From positions 29,970 through 93,969 of the forward strand of contig CAZFLK010000003.1 in the NCBI GenBank assembly GCA_964519245.1: a stretch of 64,000 bases of DNA. The letters are read 5' to 3'. The notes beneath the pieces were generated by a model. It was given only the letters and a program-made list of their open reading frames with translations. It was not told the origin of the DNA and did no database searches. Positions 53,199 to 61,110 of the stretch are shown here, in pieces. Source of the stretch: JAYPEY01 sp964519245. GTDB taxonomy: Bacteria > Verrucomicrobiota > Verrucomicrobiia > Limisphaerales > JAYPEY01. Numbering within the stretch: position 1 is the stretch's first letter; every line of letters starts with the position of its first letter. A program made the position numbers and the translations under genes.

Positions 53199-54218
53199 AT
53201 GAAACAGTTCGAACGAGCAGGCGCACGGCGCGGCGTTCTGATGGCGGTAGGCATTCTCCTCTGCCTGCTCCCCGCGGTCGCGCCGGCGCAGAAGTTGTTT
53301 GTCGAGGACTCGGACCAAAGCGCCAAGTTGGTCGACGCCATCTATGTCAAGGGACTGCGTTATTTGGTGAAGGCCCAGGGCGAGGATGGCGCCTGGGTTG
53401 GCGGCCGTTATGGAGCCGAACCGGCGGTGGTCGGCCTGGCGACGCTCGCGATGCTCGCCCACGGCGATGATCCCAATTTTGGACCCTATGCCGCGCCGGT
53501 TCGCAAGGGATTGGACTACATTCTCAAGGCGCAGACGGAGGACGGCATGATCGGCCGGACCATGTACAACCATGGTTTCGCGACCCTCGCCCTGGCCGAG
53601 GCCTATGGGATGGTCAAGGAGCCGCGGCTCGGCCCGGCCCTGCAACGGGCGGTGAAGTTGATCCTGACGTCGCAGGCCCAGAATCCCAAGGGGGCCTGGC
53701 GCTACAATCCAACCAGCCAGGATGCGGACACCACGGTCAGCGGTTGTCAGATGGTCGCCCTGCTGGCGGCCCGGAACGCCGGCATCGCCGTGCCCGAGGA
53801 GGCGATCAAGAAGGGGCTGCAGTTTTTCGCAGTCTGCCAGTCGCCCCAGGGCGGCTACGGCTACACCAGCGCGGCGGGACCGAACGCCGCCCGCACCGCC
53901 ATCGCCTGCCTGGCCCTGACCCTCGCCAAGGAGAAAGGCTCCAAGGAACACGAGGCCGCCTTTGCCTACCTGCAGCAGCAGCAGCCACAGTCCCACTATT
54001 ACTTTTATTACCTGTACTACGCCTCCCAGGCTCATTTTCATTACTCGCCTGCCAAGTGGCGTGTCTGGAATCAACGCAACATCGCGGAACTGAAGCAGCG
54101 GCAACGTCCGGATGGGCATTGGGACGGCCAGTTCGGACCCGCTTATTCCACCTCCATGGCCTTGCTCTCCATGGCCCTGAACTACCGCTTCCTCCCCATC
54201 TACGAACGGAACTATTGA
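53199..54218 (+). CDS. Exported prenyltransferase/squalene-oxidase-repeat protein
   Basis: This 339-aa protein has a signal peptide (GVLMAVGILLCLLPAVAPAQ). It then has repeats of the alpha/alpha-barrel type: GLRYLVKAQGEDGAWVGGRY, GLDYILKAQTEDGMIGRTMY, AVKLILTSQAQNPKGAWRYN, GLQFFAVCQSPQGGYGYTSA and RQRPDGHWDGQFGPAYSTSM. QW-like Gln-Trp/Gly motifs are visible, but the DxDD cyclase motif is absent, so it is not expected to make hopene. The ATG at 53199 is chosen over GTG codons at 53184 and 53187, which overlap the upstream stop. Related exported proteins accompany the DUF4175-like genes in PVC genomes; the function is unknown. Confidence 0.78.
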   Translation: MKQFERAGARRGVLMAVGILLCLLPAVAPAQKLFVEDSDQSAKLVDAIYVKGLRYLVKAQGEDGAWVGGRYGAEPAVVGLATLAMLAHGDDPNFGPYAAPVRKGLDYILKAQTEDGMIGRTMYNHGFATLALAEAYGMVKEPRLGPALQRAVKLILTSQAQNPKGAWRYNPTSQDADTTVSGCQMVALLAARNAGIAVPEEAIKKGLQFFAVCQSPQGGYGYTSAAGPNAARTAIACLALTLAKEKGSKEHEAAFAYLQQQQPQSHYYFYYLYYASQAHFHYSPAKWRVWNQRNIAELKQRQRPDGHWDGQFGPAYSTSMALLSMALNYRFLPIYERNY

Positions 54219-54230
54219 GTGGGCTGAGTG

Positions 54231-55745
54231 ATGAAGAACGATGAGAAAAGCGCTCGCCCGAATCGGGGCGGCGAGGCCTGCAGTCGCCGTCGATTGTCGG
54301 GCGCGCGACAGGGAACCTTGAGCGTTGTCGGTCGAGGCCGCTCGGTCTGCCTGCTCATTGCGCTCGTCTTCGCCCTGACGAACCTGGTCGCTCACGCTGC
54401 GGACTCGGACGGCGACCGGCTGTCGTTTTTCGATGGGGCGACGCTGCGGGGCAAGCTCTTGTCCATTGATCCAAAGCAAGGCCTGACCTGGCGGCACCCG
54501 GAGGCGAAGGAGCCCATTGTCTTCCGGACGGCGAACGTGCATGAGGTTCGCTTCGATCCCCAATTGACGGAGGCGACCAATATCCAGGCCACCTGCTTCG
54601 CCACCTTGAACAATGGCGACGAAATTCAGGGGGAGTTGCTTTCGCTGGATGACGATACGGCTTCATTCCGGACCTGGTTTGCCGGCGATGTGAGCGCGCG
54701 GCGGGAATCGGTGCGTTCCCTGACCTTCGTCAGCGACGGGCTGGCGACGCTCTATCGCGGTCCGACCGGAATGGAGGGATGGAATGTCGGCCGGAATGTC
54801 TCGGGAGTCTGGCGTTATGCGGACGGCGGTTTCACCACCACGAATGTCAGTTTCCTGGGGCGGGCGCTGCAGTTGCCGGAGCGGACGCGGGTGGTGTTCG
54901 ACCTGGAGTGGGCCGGGCCGCTCAGCCTGATGTTCGCGATCAACACGGACATGGTCACGCAGTTCAGTTACGGAGCCTCGGGTTACAGCTTTTCCATCGG
55001 TTCAGGTTACGTGTCGCTGCAGCGGGCCAAGAGCGACAAGGGACGCCCGGGGATTTCCATGAGTCGCACGTTCCTGGGGCAGGCCCGCGTCGCTTCCCTG
55101 GCGATCAAGCAGAAGGCGCGTTTCGAAATCCGGGCGGACGCGGAGGAATCGACGATCCATTTGTTGGTCGACGGGGAGCCTGCGCACACTTGGAGGGATC
55201 CCAATGGCTACCTCCCGACCGGCGAAGGCATCACCTTTTACTCGCAGCGCAATGGAACCCGGGTTCGATTGAGCAATCTCATCGTCGCGGAGTGGGGCGG
55301 CGAAGCGGACTCCGAAGGCCCCGGCGACGGCGCCATCGAGAAACCCTTGGTCTTGTTGGGCAACAAGGACCGCTTCAGCGGCGCGGTGAAATCGATCCGC
55401 GAGGGGAAGCTGGGCGTGGCGACGGACAAGATCGAGTTGAACATACCCCTGAACCGCGTGCGCCAGGTTTATCTCGAATCGCCGGCGATGGATCTGTCGA
55501 ATCACTCGGCCGACGAGGTTAGGGCGGTGTTTTCCGACCTGGGCCAAGTGACCTTGAAGCTGGACGGTTGGAGTCCGCAGTCCTTGCGGGGCCGCCATGC
55601 GGATGCCGGGGTCATGACGCTCAAACCGACGTGGGTCCGGGCGCTGCAGTTCAATTTGCATCGGGGGCGGCCAGCGGCGGACGCCGCCAGCGTCGAGGTG
55701 GATCCGCATTGGCCCAAGGACGACCGGAAGGAGGCGGGACAATGA
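54231..55745 (+). CDS. Exported protein of unknown function, first of two tandem paralogues
   Basis: This 504-aa protein has an unusually long basic N-terminus before its hydrophobic signal (VCLLIALVFALTNLVAHAAD). Two small beta modules of the type NGDxLxGxLxSL (LSFFDGATLRGKLLSIDPKQ, LNNGDEIQGELLSLDDD) precede a concanavalin-like domain that starts at YRGPTGMEGWNVGRNVSGVW and includes HLLVDGEPAHTWRDPNGYLP. A third beta module follows (DRFSGAVKSIREGKLGVATD). The same order occurs in the next gene. It starts at an ATG 12 bp after the previous stop and overlaps the next gene by 4 bp. No catalytic motif was recognised; carbohydrate binding is possible. Confidence 0.72.
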   Translation: MKNDEKSARPNRGGEACSRRRLSGARQGTLSVVGRGRSVCLLIALVFALTNLVAHAADSDGDRLSFFDGATLRGKLLSIDPKQGLTWRHPEAKEPIVFRTANVHEVRFDPQLTEATNIQATCFATLNNGDEIQGELLSLDDDTASFRTWFAGDVSARRESVRSLTFVSDGLATLYRGPTGMEGWNVGRNVSGVWRYADGGFTTTNVSFLGRALQLPERTRVVFDLEWAGPLSLMFAINTDMVTQFSYGASGYSFSIGSGYVSLQRAKSDKGRPGISMSRTFLGQARVASLAIKQKARFEIRADAEESTIHLLVDGEPAHTWRDPNGYLPTGEGITFYSQRNGTRVRLSNLIVAEWGGEADSEGPGDGAIEKPLVLLGNKDRFSGAVKSIREGKLGVATDKIELNIPLNRVRQVYLESPAMDLSNHSADEVRAVFSDLGQVTLKLDGWSPQSLRGRHADAGVMTLKPTWVRALQFNLHRGRPAADAASVEVDPHWPKDDRKEAGQ

Positions 55746-57109
55746 GCAGGGCGCGTTCGTGTTCCTCGTTTGCGGCGACGTGCGTGACGGCGGTGCTCGT
55801 CGCAACCGTTTTCGGTCGCTGTCTCCTCGCGGAAGAAGCCGCTCCGACCCAGGCTGTCCTGTTTACCAATGGCGACGCGCTCCCGGGACGCGTTCAAAGC
55901 CTGGTTCCCGGCCGGGAGTTGCGCTGGACGCATCCCGACGCCGCCAAGCCGATCGTCTTTCGCACCGACAATCTTTCCCAGATTGCCAACCGGGCTTCGC
56001 GGCAGGTCGCGCCGTCCGGCGAGCGGCCCTGCATCGTGCAGTTCAACAACATGGACGAGTTGAGCGGCGATCTTGTCAGTATGACGGCGACAAACCTGAT
56101 CCTGGAGACCTGGCATGCCGGCAAGGTGGTCGCCCCCAGGGAGCGTGTCCGACTCATCCGCCCGGTCCCGACCCACTTCAAGACGGTCTTTGCCGGACCG
56201 CAGGGGATGGAGGGTTGGACCAGCGGTGATGTCAGTATCGAGGGCGCCGGTGTCTGGTCCTACGCCAACAAGTCCTTTTACGCAACGAAGGCGGCCTCGA
56301 TCGCCAAGATCGTGAACTTGCCGGACAAGTCGTCCCTGGAGTTTGAGGTCGCCTGGCGTGAGACCTTCAATCTGGCGGTCGCGCTCTACACGGATTACCT
56401 GCATCCGATCAGTCTGCGCAACAAGGAGACCGAGCCGCCTTTTGGGGGATTCTACAGCCTGCAGATCAACCCCCGCACGATCAACCTGTTGCACGTGACG
56501 AAGACTCAACCGCTGCGTTATCTGGGCCCCCTGGCGGTTCGCGCCTTCGATAACAAGAACCGGGCCCACATCGCGATCAAGTGCGACAAGGCCCGACGCT
56601 CCGTTTCGTTGTTTGTCGATGGCCAACTGATCAAGCAATGGATCGATGATCGCGGATTTGGCGGGGAGGGACGGGGGATTCGCCTGGTTCACCAAGGGTT
56701 GGGTTCCGTCCGATTGAACAACCTGAAAGTGAAGGAATGGGACGGGCGCTTTGAAATGCCGCCGTCATTGCCGCCGAATTCCGCCCAGGATGTGGTTCTG
56801 GACGCTGCGGGCCAAAGGCTGTTCGGCGAGATTCTTTCGGTGGGTGACGAGGGCGTCTCCCTGCGGGTAGCCAATGGCGTGAAGTCGCTTTCGTGGCGCG
56901 ACGCGGTGCACATCGAGTTTGCGCCGGCCAAGGCCGCCAAGCTGACGCCCGAACCGGGGCATGCGCGCGGCTGGTTTGACGCCCGCCGCTCGGTGACCTT
57001 TCGTCTCGAGAAATGGGAGGGCGGTCGGATCACCGGCTCCAGCGCCAACTTCGGACGCTTGTCCTTCGACGAATCGGCGTTTCGCCAGGTGCAGTTTCCA
57101 AAGCGCTGA
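55742..57109 (+). CDS. Exported protein of unknown function, second tandem paralogue
   Basis: This 455-aa protein begins MSRARSCSSFAATCVTAVLV with a signal peptide, then NGDALPGRVQSLVPGRELRW and NNMDELSGDLVSMTATNLIL modules. A concanavalin-like domain (FAGPQGMEGWTSGDVSIEGA, SVSLFVDGQLIKQWIDDRGF, SVRLNNLKVKEWDGRFEM) and a last module (GQRLFGEILSVGDEGVSLRV) follow. The domain order is the same as in the gene before it, so one arose by duplication of the other. The ATGA overlap with the upstream gene indicates coupled translation. It converges on the ceramidase-like gene only 15 bp away. The function is unknown. Confidence 0.72.
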   Translation: MSRARSCSSFAATCVTAVLVATVFGRCLLAEEAAPTQAVLFTNGDALPGRVQSLVPGRELRWTHPDAAKPIVFRTDNLSQIANRASRQVAPSGERPCIVQFNNMDELSGDLVSMTATNLILETWHAGKVVAPRERVRLIRPVPTHFKTVFAGPQGMEGWTSGDVSIEGAGVWSYANKSFYATKAASIAKIVNLPDKSSLEFEVAWRETFNLAVALYTDYLHPISLRNKETEPPFGGFYSLQINPRTINLLHVTKTQPLRYLGPLAVRAFDNKNRAHIAIKCDKARRSVSLFVDGQLIKQWIDDRGFGGEGRGIRLVHQGLGSVRLNNLKVKEWDGRFEMPPSLPPNSAQDVVLDAAGQRLFGEILSVGDEGVSLRVANGVKSLSWRDAVHIEFAPAKAAKLTPEPGHARGWFDARRSVTFRLEKWEGGRITGSSANFGRLSFDESAFRQVQFPKR

Positions 57110-57124
57110 ACCAACGGTTCCGGA

Positions 57125-58687
57125 CTACAGGTCCGCCAGGATCTCCAACGCCTTGTTTTCAAACAAGGCCTGCCACTCGGGGGCGACCAGGCAATCGCTG
57201 TCCTCCTGAGCGCCGCCGCGGTTCTCGAGTTGCTTCTCGGTCGGGCAGTAGTAGATGTAGCCGTTGGAATAGCCGGCGACAAACGTCAGCTCGTGCGGGG
57301 ATTTCTGTTTCAGGTTCAGGCCGATCTGAACGGTGACCTCGCCCGGAAAGGTGACCAGCCGGAATTTTTCAACCCGCAAGCCGAGGACCTCCACCGGAAT
57401 CGGTTTCATGCCGGCCGCCAGGTTGTCCTGCTGCCGCTTGTCCAGCAGTCGCAGGTTCGTCCGCAGGATCGTCAGCTTCTCCATCGTCCGGATATTGCGG
57501 AGGTACTTCTCCAGGTCTGTCCGATTGCGCTCGTCCATCTTCTTGAGGTCGTCCCGTCCAATGAGTTCGTCGTGCTTGTAGCGGTGGGAATAGTAAGCCG
57601 GGTATTCTTCGCCGTTGACGCGATGCTTCAGGTAGAGCGGCAGGAAAGACTTGAAGTCGAGGGTCGTTCCCCGCAGTGAGGCGATCAGCTTCTCTTCCTC
57701 GTCCATCATGGCTTCGATCCGCTTTTCGAGATCGGCTCGCGGGACGCGCAGTGTCTCGTTGACCAGCTTCAGCGGCGCCTCGGCCTGGGTTCTGATTTGT
57801 CGTGCGGCCCGCAGGGCGCTGAGGCCCAGCATCTGGCCGAGCGGTTCCGCGTCGCGGGGATTGTTGACGTCCTTGTACTGCACGGGATTGATGTCGCCGC
57901 CGCAACCCTGGATGAAGAACGCCATGGTCTCGGCGCCGAGATTCTCCTCGATGGTCTGCGAGGCGAAACCGATCACGTCGGCGGTGTCGCCGCCCCGGGC
58001 CGGGGTTCCCTGGATCGGGTGCATGGCGAAGTTGTAGACCAGGGCCAGCGGTTCTCCGCTCAACCGGTCCAGGCGCAGGATGCCGATCTCCGGATCGATG
58101 GGGCCGATGCCTGCGACCTCGTCGTCAGGCGGCATGGAATAGGCGTGGCGGACGTCCGCTTCCCGGCCGCTCTTCAACCGGATGCGGCGGTTCTCCATGA
58201 TGCGGTTCTCGCGGCCGACGCCGGCCCCCGCCCTGACCGGAACAAGATTCCTCGCGGCCTCGCGCACGGCCCGGATGGTCCGCGCCTCGATATCCCCATG
58301 CACGGCCCCGTGACAATGACTGGCGTTGACGAGGATATTGCCGGGCTCGATGCCCGGGTCCGACTTCAACGCGGCCCGCACATTGGCCAGGAAAGGCGCG
58401 CGGATGGAGCCGATCCGATCGATTGCCACCGCGTCGATCGCGACGACTACCGCGGTGGTGTTGCCCGACTTCAGGACGAGAGCCTTGGCGTAGAGCGTCT
58501 CGGCCGGGTTGGCGGGGAGGGTGCGGGAGATGTCAACCTTGGCGACGCCGGCGAGGAGTTGGGCGGCCGCGGATGCGAAGGGAAGACAGAGCGATAGCAA
58601 CCCGCAAGCCGTCAAGGCAACGAGGCGTCGGGTAAGGCGCGCCGGGCCAGGCGCTTCGGTCACTTCGGTGGCGGTTGATCCGTTCAT
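57125..58687 (-). CDS. Neutral/alkaline ceramidase-like exported hydrolase (copy 1)
   Basis: This 520-aa protein has a signal peptide (LVALTACGLLSLCLPFASAA). The neutral ceramidase N-terminal fold is recognisable by AGVAKVDISRTLPAN near the mature start, ILVNASHCHGAVHGDIEART (zinc-binding His cluster, often SHTHSGP), LALVYNFAMHPIQGTPARGG (His) and FFIQGCGGDINPVQYKDVN. The C-terminal part (FRLVTFPGEVTVQIGLNLKQ) and VAGYSNGYIYYCPTEKQLEN match the family. Such proteins in PVC bacteria are often annotated as non-lysosomal ceramidases although their substrate may not be ceramide. It lies 6 bp downstream of the methyltransferase gene on the same strand. Confidence 0.83.
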   Translation of the reverse strand: MNGSTATEVTEAPGPARLTRRLVALTACGLLSLCLPFASAAAQLLAGVAKVDISRTLPANPAETLYAKALVLKSGNTTAVVVAIDAVAIDRIGSIRAPFLANVRAALKSDPGIEPGNILVNASHCHGAVHGDIEARTIRAVREAARNLVPVRAGAGVGRENRIMENRRIRLKSGREADVRHAYSMPPDDEVAGIGPIDPEIGILRLDRLSGEPLALVYNFAMHPIQGTPARGGDTADVIGFASQTIEENLGAETMAFFIQGCGGDINPVQYKDVNNPRDAEPLGQMLGLSALRAARQIRTQAEAPLKLVNETLRVPRADLEKRIEAMMDEEEKLIASLRGTTLDFKSFLPLYLKHRVNGEEYPAYYSHRYKHDELIGRDDLKKMDERNRTDLEKYLRNIRTMEKLTILRTNLRLLDKRQQDNLAAGMKPIPVEVLGLRVEKFRLVTFPGEVTVQIGLNLKQKSPHELTFVAGYSNGYIYYCPTEKQLENRGGAQEDSDCLVAPEWQALFENKALEILADL

Positions 58688-58693
58688 ATCAAC

Positions 58694-59470
58694 TTACTGT
58701 TTCTCGAAGATGATGATGTGTTGTTGGGGGAGGACGCCAATGGTCTCGACATGCTTCAACGGATGGATGGCGGCCTCCTTCTTGACCTGCTCCTCGGACA
58801 TCTTGTGCAACGGCAGAATCTTTACCTTGGGGTCCTCTTTCCGATACTCCACCCACACGATCCGGCCGCCCTTCTTCACCGACTTGCAGATGTTCTTGAT
58901 CATCTCATAGGGGTGCGAGAACTCGTGGTAGACATCGACAAACAAGACGAGGTCGATCGTCTCTTCCGGGAGCTTGGGATTCTGGATCGTGCCCAGCACG
59001 GGCTTGTAGTTGTCCTGTCCGGCCTCCGCCATCTTGGCCTCCAGGATGGTCAGCATCTCGGGCTGGATATCGACCGCGTAGACCGTGCCCTTCGGGCCGA
59101 TCGCCTTGGCGAGGCGACGGGTGAAATAGCCCGAACCGCAGCCGATGTCGGCGACATTGTCGCCGGGCTTCAGATTAAGCGCCTTGATCAGCAGAGTCGG
59201 CTTCTCCTCCGCTTCGCGCGACTTGCGCTCCAGCCATGACGCCCCGCGATGCCCCATGACGAAGGAGATCTCCCGACCCATGTACTCCTTGCCGATCCCG
59301 TCCCGCGATTTCTTGGCCAACTGCGTGTAGCCCGGGTGGTTTGGATCTTCCGGCGTGTCGGACTTCTTGTCCGCCGCAATCAGCGACGTAGCGCAAAGGG
59401 CCGCAGCAAGAAAGGACGGAAGGGATCGGGAGGAAAGGAAAAGCGAGCGCTTGAGCATGAGCTGGAACAT
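58694..59470 (-). CDS. Signal-peptide-bearing class I SAM-dependent methyltransferase
   Basis: This 258-aa protein begins MFQLMLKRSLFLSSRSLPSF and continues LAAALCATSLIAADKK, which looks like a signal peptide. The domain is a normal class I methyltransferase: PGDNVADIGCGSGYFTRRLA (SAM loop), GTVYAVDIQPEMLTILEAKM, IDLVLFVDVYHEFSHPYEMI and GGRIVWVEYRKEDP. SAM is cytosolic, so an exported enzyme would be odd; the hydrophobic start could also be an uncleaved anchor. An ATG at 59456-59458 is an alternative start. It is the first gene of a unit with the ceramidase-like gene 6 bp downstream. The substrate is unknown. Confidence 0.8.
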   Translation of the reverse strand: MFQLMLKRSLFLSSRSLPSFLAAALCATSLIAADKKSDTPEDPNHPGYTQLAKKSRDGIGKEYMGREISFVMGHRGASWLERKSREAEEKPTLLIKALNLKPGDNVADIGCGSGYFTRRLAKAIGPKGTVYAVDIQPEMLTILEAKMAEAGQDNYKPVLGTIQNPKLPEETIDLVLFVDVYHEFSHPYEMIKNICKSVKKGGRIVWVEYRKEDPKVKILPLHKMSEEQVKKEAAIHPLKHVETIGVLPQQHIIIFEKQ

Positions 59471-59522
59471 AGTGGCGCGATTCCCGCGCCGCAATCCCGC
59501 ATCCAACCCCGCAAATGCGTTC

Positions 59523-59551
59523 TTGGGCGCCGCCGTTCGAAGAGCTAGATT
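59523..59551 (+). promoter_or_regulatory. Candidate promoter of ceramidase-like copy 2
   Basis: TTGGGC (59523-59528), 17 bp, TAGATT (59546-59551), with the ATG 12 nt downstream. Confidence 0.4.
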
Positions 59552-59563
59552 GCCGCTCATCCC

Positions 59564-60940
59564 ATGAAAACGAGTCTCAGCATATTCTTGTTCATCGCGG
59601 TCGGAGCCGCCGCCGCCGCTGAATCCGGTTGGAAGGCGGGCGTGGCCACCGAATTGATCACCCCGGAGAAACCCCTCTGGATGGCCGGCTACGGCGGCCG
59701 GAAGAACCCGGCCGAGGGAACCTTGCACCCGCTTTGGATCAAGGCCCTGGCCATCGAGGATGCGAACGGGCATGTAGGCATCGTCCTGTCCAGCGACACA
59801 CTCGGCATCCCCAAGACGATCTATGAGAACACCTGCGCCGCCCTGAAGGAGAAGCACGGCCTGGATCGCTCCCAGATCATGCTGCACGCCTCGCACACGC
59901 ATTGCGGCCCCGTACTGCGCGGCGCGCTCCTCGACATCTACCCGCTGGACGAGGAGCAGTTGCGGCGCATCAGCTCCTACTCGGAGAAATTGGAGCGAAA
60001 GATTGTCGAGGTGGTTGGCAAGGCGCTCGCGGCGCGCGAACCGGCGCGGCTCTATGCCGGTCAGGGTCTGACCCGCTTTGCGGTGAACCGTCGCAACAAT
60101 ATCGAGGGAGACGTGCCGCGCCTGCGTCTTGAAGGCAAGCTGAAGGGGCCGGTCGATCATTCCGTGCCCGTGTTGGCCGTTCGTTCCATGAAGCACGAAT
60201 TGAAGGCGCTGGTTTTTGGCTACGCCTGCCACAACACGACGCTGAGTTTCTACAACTGGTGCGGGGACTACGCGGGCTTTGCGCAGTTGGCCCTGGAGAA
60301 GCATCACCCGGGCGCGGTCGCCATGTTCTTCGCCGGTTGCGGCGCGGACCAGAACCCCATTCCCAGACGCACGGTCGAACTCGCGCAACGCTATGGAACC
60401 ATGCTGGCCTCGGCCGTGGAGGAAACGCTGCTCTCCGATCCCCGGGAACTCCAGCCTGAGTTGCGAACCGCCTTCGAGTTTGCCCGGCTCGAGCTGGGTG
60501 ATCCGTTGACCCGGGAGGAGCTCGAGGCGACCGCCAAGTCAAACAACTACCGGGGCCGCTGGGCCGCGCGCCTCCTCAAGCAGATGGACGCCGGAGAGCC
60601 GTTCATCCGTGAATACGATTACCCCCTACAGGCCTGGAACCTCGGCGGGCAGAAGTGGATCACCATGGGCGGCGAGGTCGTTGTGGATTATTCCCTGCGC
60701 TTCAAGGGCGAGTACGGACCGCAGACCTGGGTCGCGGGCTATTGCAATGATGTCATGGCCTACATTCCCTCGCGCCGCGTGCTGATCGAGGATGTTCCCC
60801 CGCGCGCGTCAAGGCGCTGGGGCTATGAAGGCAACACCTCCATGGCCGTCTACGGCATGCCCGCCAATCGTTGGGCCGATGATGTCGAGGATCGCATCGG
60901 TTTCGCCGTGCGCCGGCTGATGGAAAACGTTTCCAAGTGA
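59564..60940 (+). CDS. Neutral/alkaline ceramidase-like exported hydrolase (copy 2)
   Basis: This 458-aa protein has a signal peptide (MKTSLSIFLFIAVGAAAAAE). Ceramidase-family motifs are KAGVATELITPEKPLWMAGY, MLHASHTHCGPVLRGALLDI (zinc His pair), LVFGYACHNTTLSFYNWCGD and MFFAGCGADQNPIPRRTVEL. The C-terminal region includes WITMGGEVVVDYSLRFKGEY and VAGYCNDVMAYIPSRRVLIE. It is only distantly similar to copy 1 and shorter at the N-terminal half. It is transcribed divergently from the methyltransferase/copy 1 unit, 93 bp apart. A substrate other than ceramide is possible. Confidence 0.86.
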   Translation: MKTSLSIFLFIAVGAAAAAESGWKAGVATELITPEKPLWMAGYGGRKNPAEGTLHPLWIKALAIEDANGHVGIVLSSDTLGIPKTIYENTCAALKEKHGLDRSQIMLHASHTHCGPVLRGALLDIYPLDEEQLRRISSYSEKLERKIVEVVGKALAAREPARLYAGQGLTRFAVNRRNNIEGDVPRLRLEGKLKGPVDHSVPVLAVRSMKHELKALVFGYACHNTTLSFYNWCGDYAGFAQLALEKHHPGAVAMFFAGCGADQNPIPRRTVELAQRYGTMLASAVEETLLSDPRELQPELRTAFEFARLELGDPLTREELEATAKSNNYRGRWAARLLKQMDAGEPFIREYDYPLQAWNLGGQKWITMGGEVVVDYSLRFKGEYGPQTWVAGYCNDVMAYIPSRRVLIEDVPPRASRRWGYEGNTSMAVYGMPANRWADDVEDRIGFAVRRLMENVSK

Positions 60941-60959
60941 CGCTCGGGCAGACGAGATC

Positions 60960-61110
60960 CAGGCCCTGTTCTTGCCCGCCCGCTTGCAAGCGTTCCCGGT
61001 AGACTTGGTTTCCGTTGTCGGCGTTGACACAGGTCAGCATGCCGTCCGCGCGAACCAGGTAGATGCGGCCGTCGTGCTCAGCAGGCAGGCCAGCCGCATG
61101 CTCGCGCCGC
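60960..61110 (-). pseudogene. PQQ-type beta-propeller gene remnant
   Basis: On the minus strand a frame reads EHDGRIYLVRADGMLTCVNA and then DNGNQVYRERLQAGGQEQGL before the coding signal is lost. This is one complete PQQ/BamB-like propeller blade (G-R-I-Y, D-G-x-L-x-C-V-D/N-A, x-G-x-x-V-Y). Neither a start codon nor further blades are present, and the piece is squeezed between the ends of the ceramidase-like and sulfatase genes. It appears to be the leftover of a deleted exported propeller gene. Confidence 0.55.
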
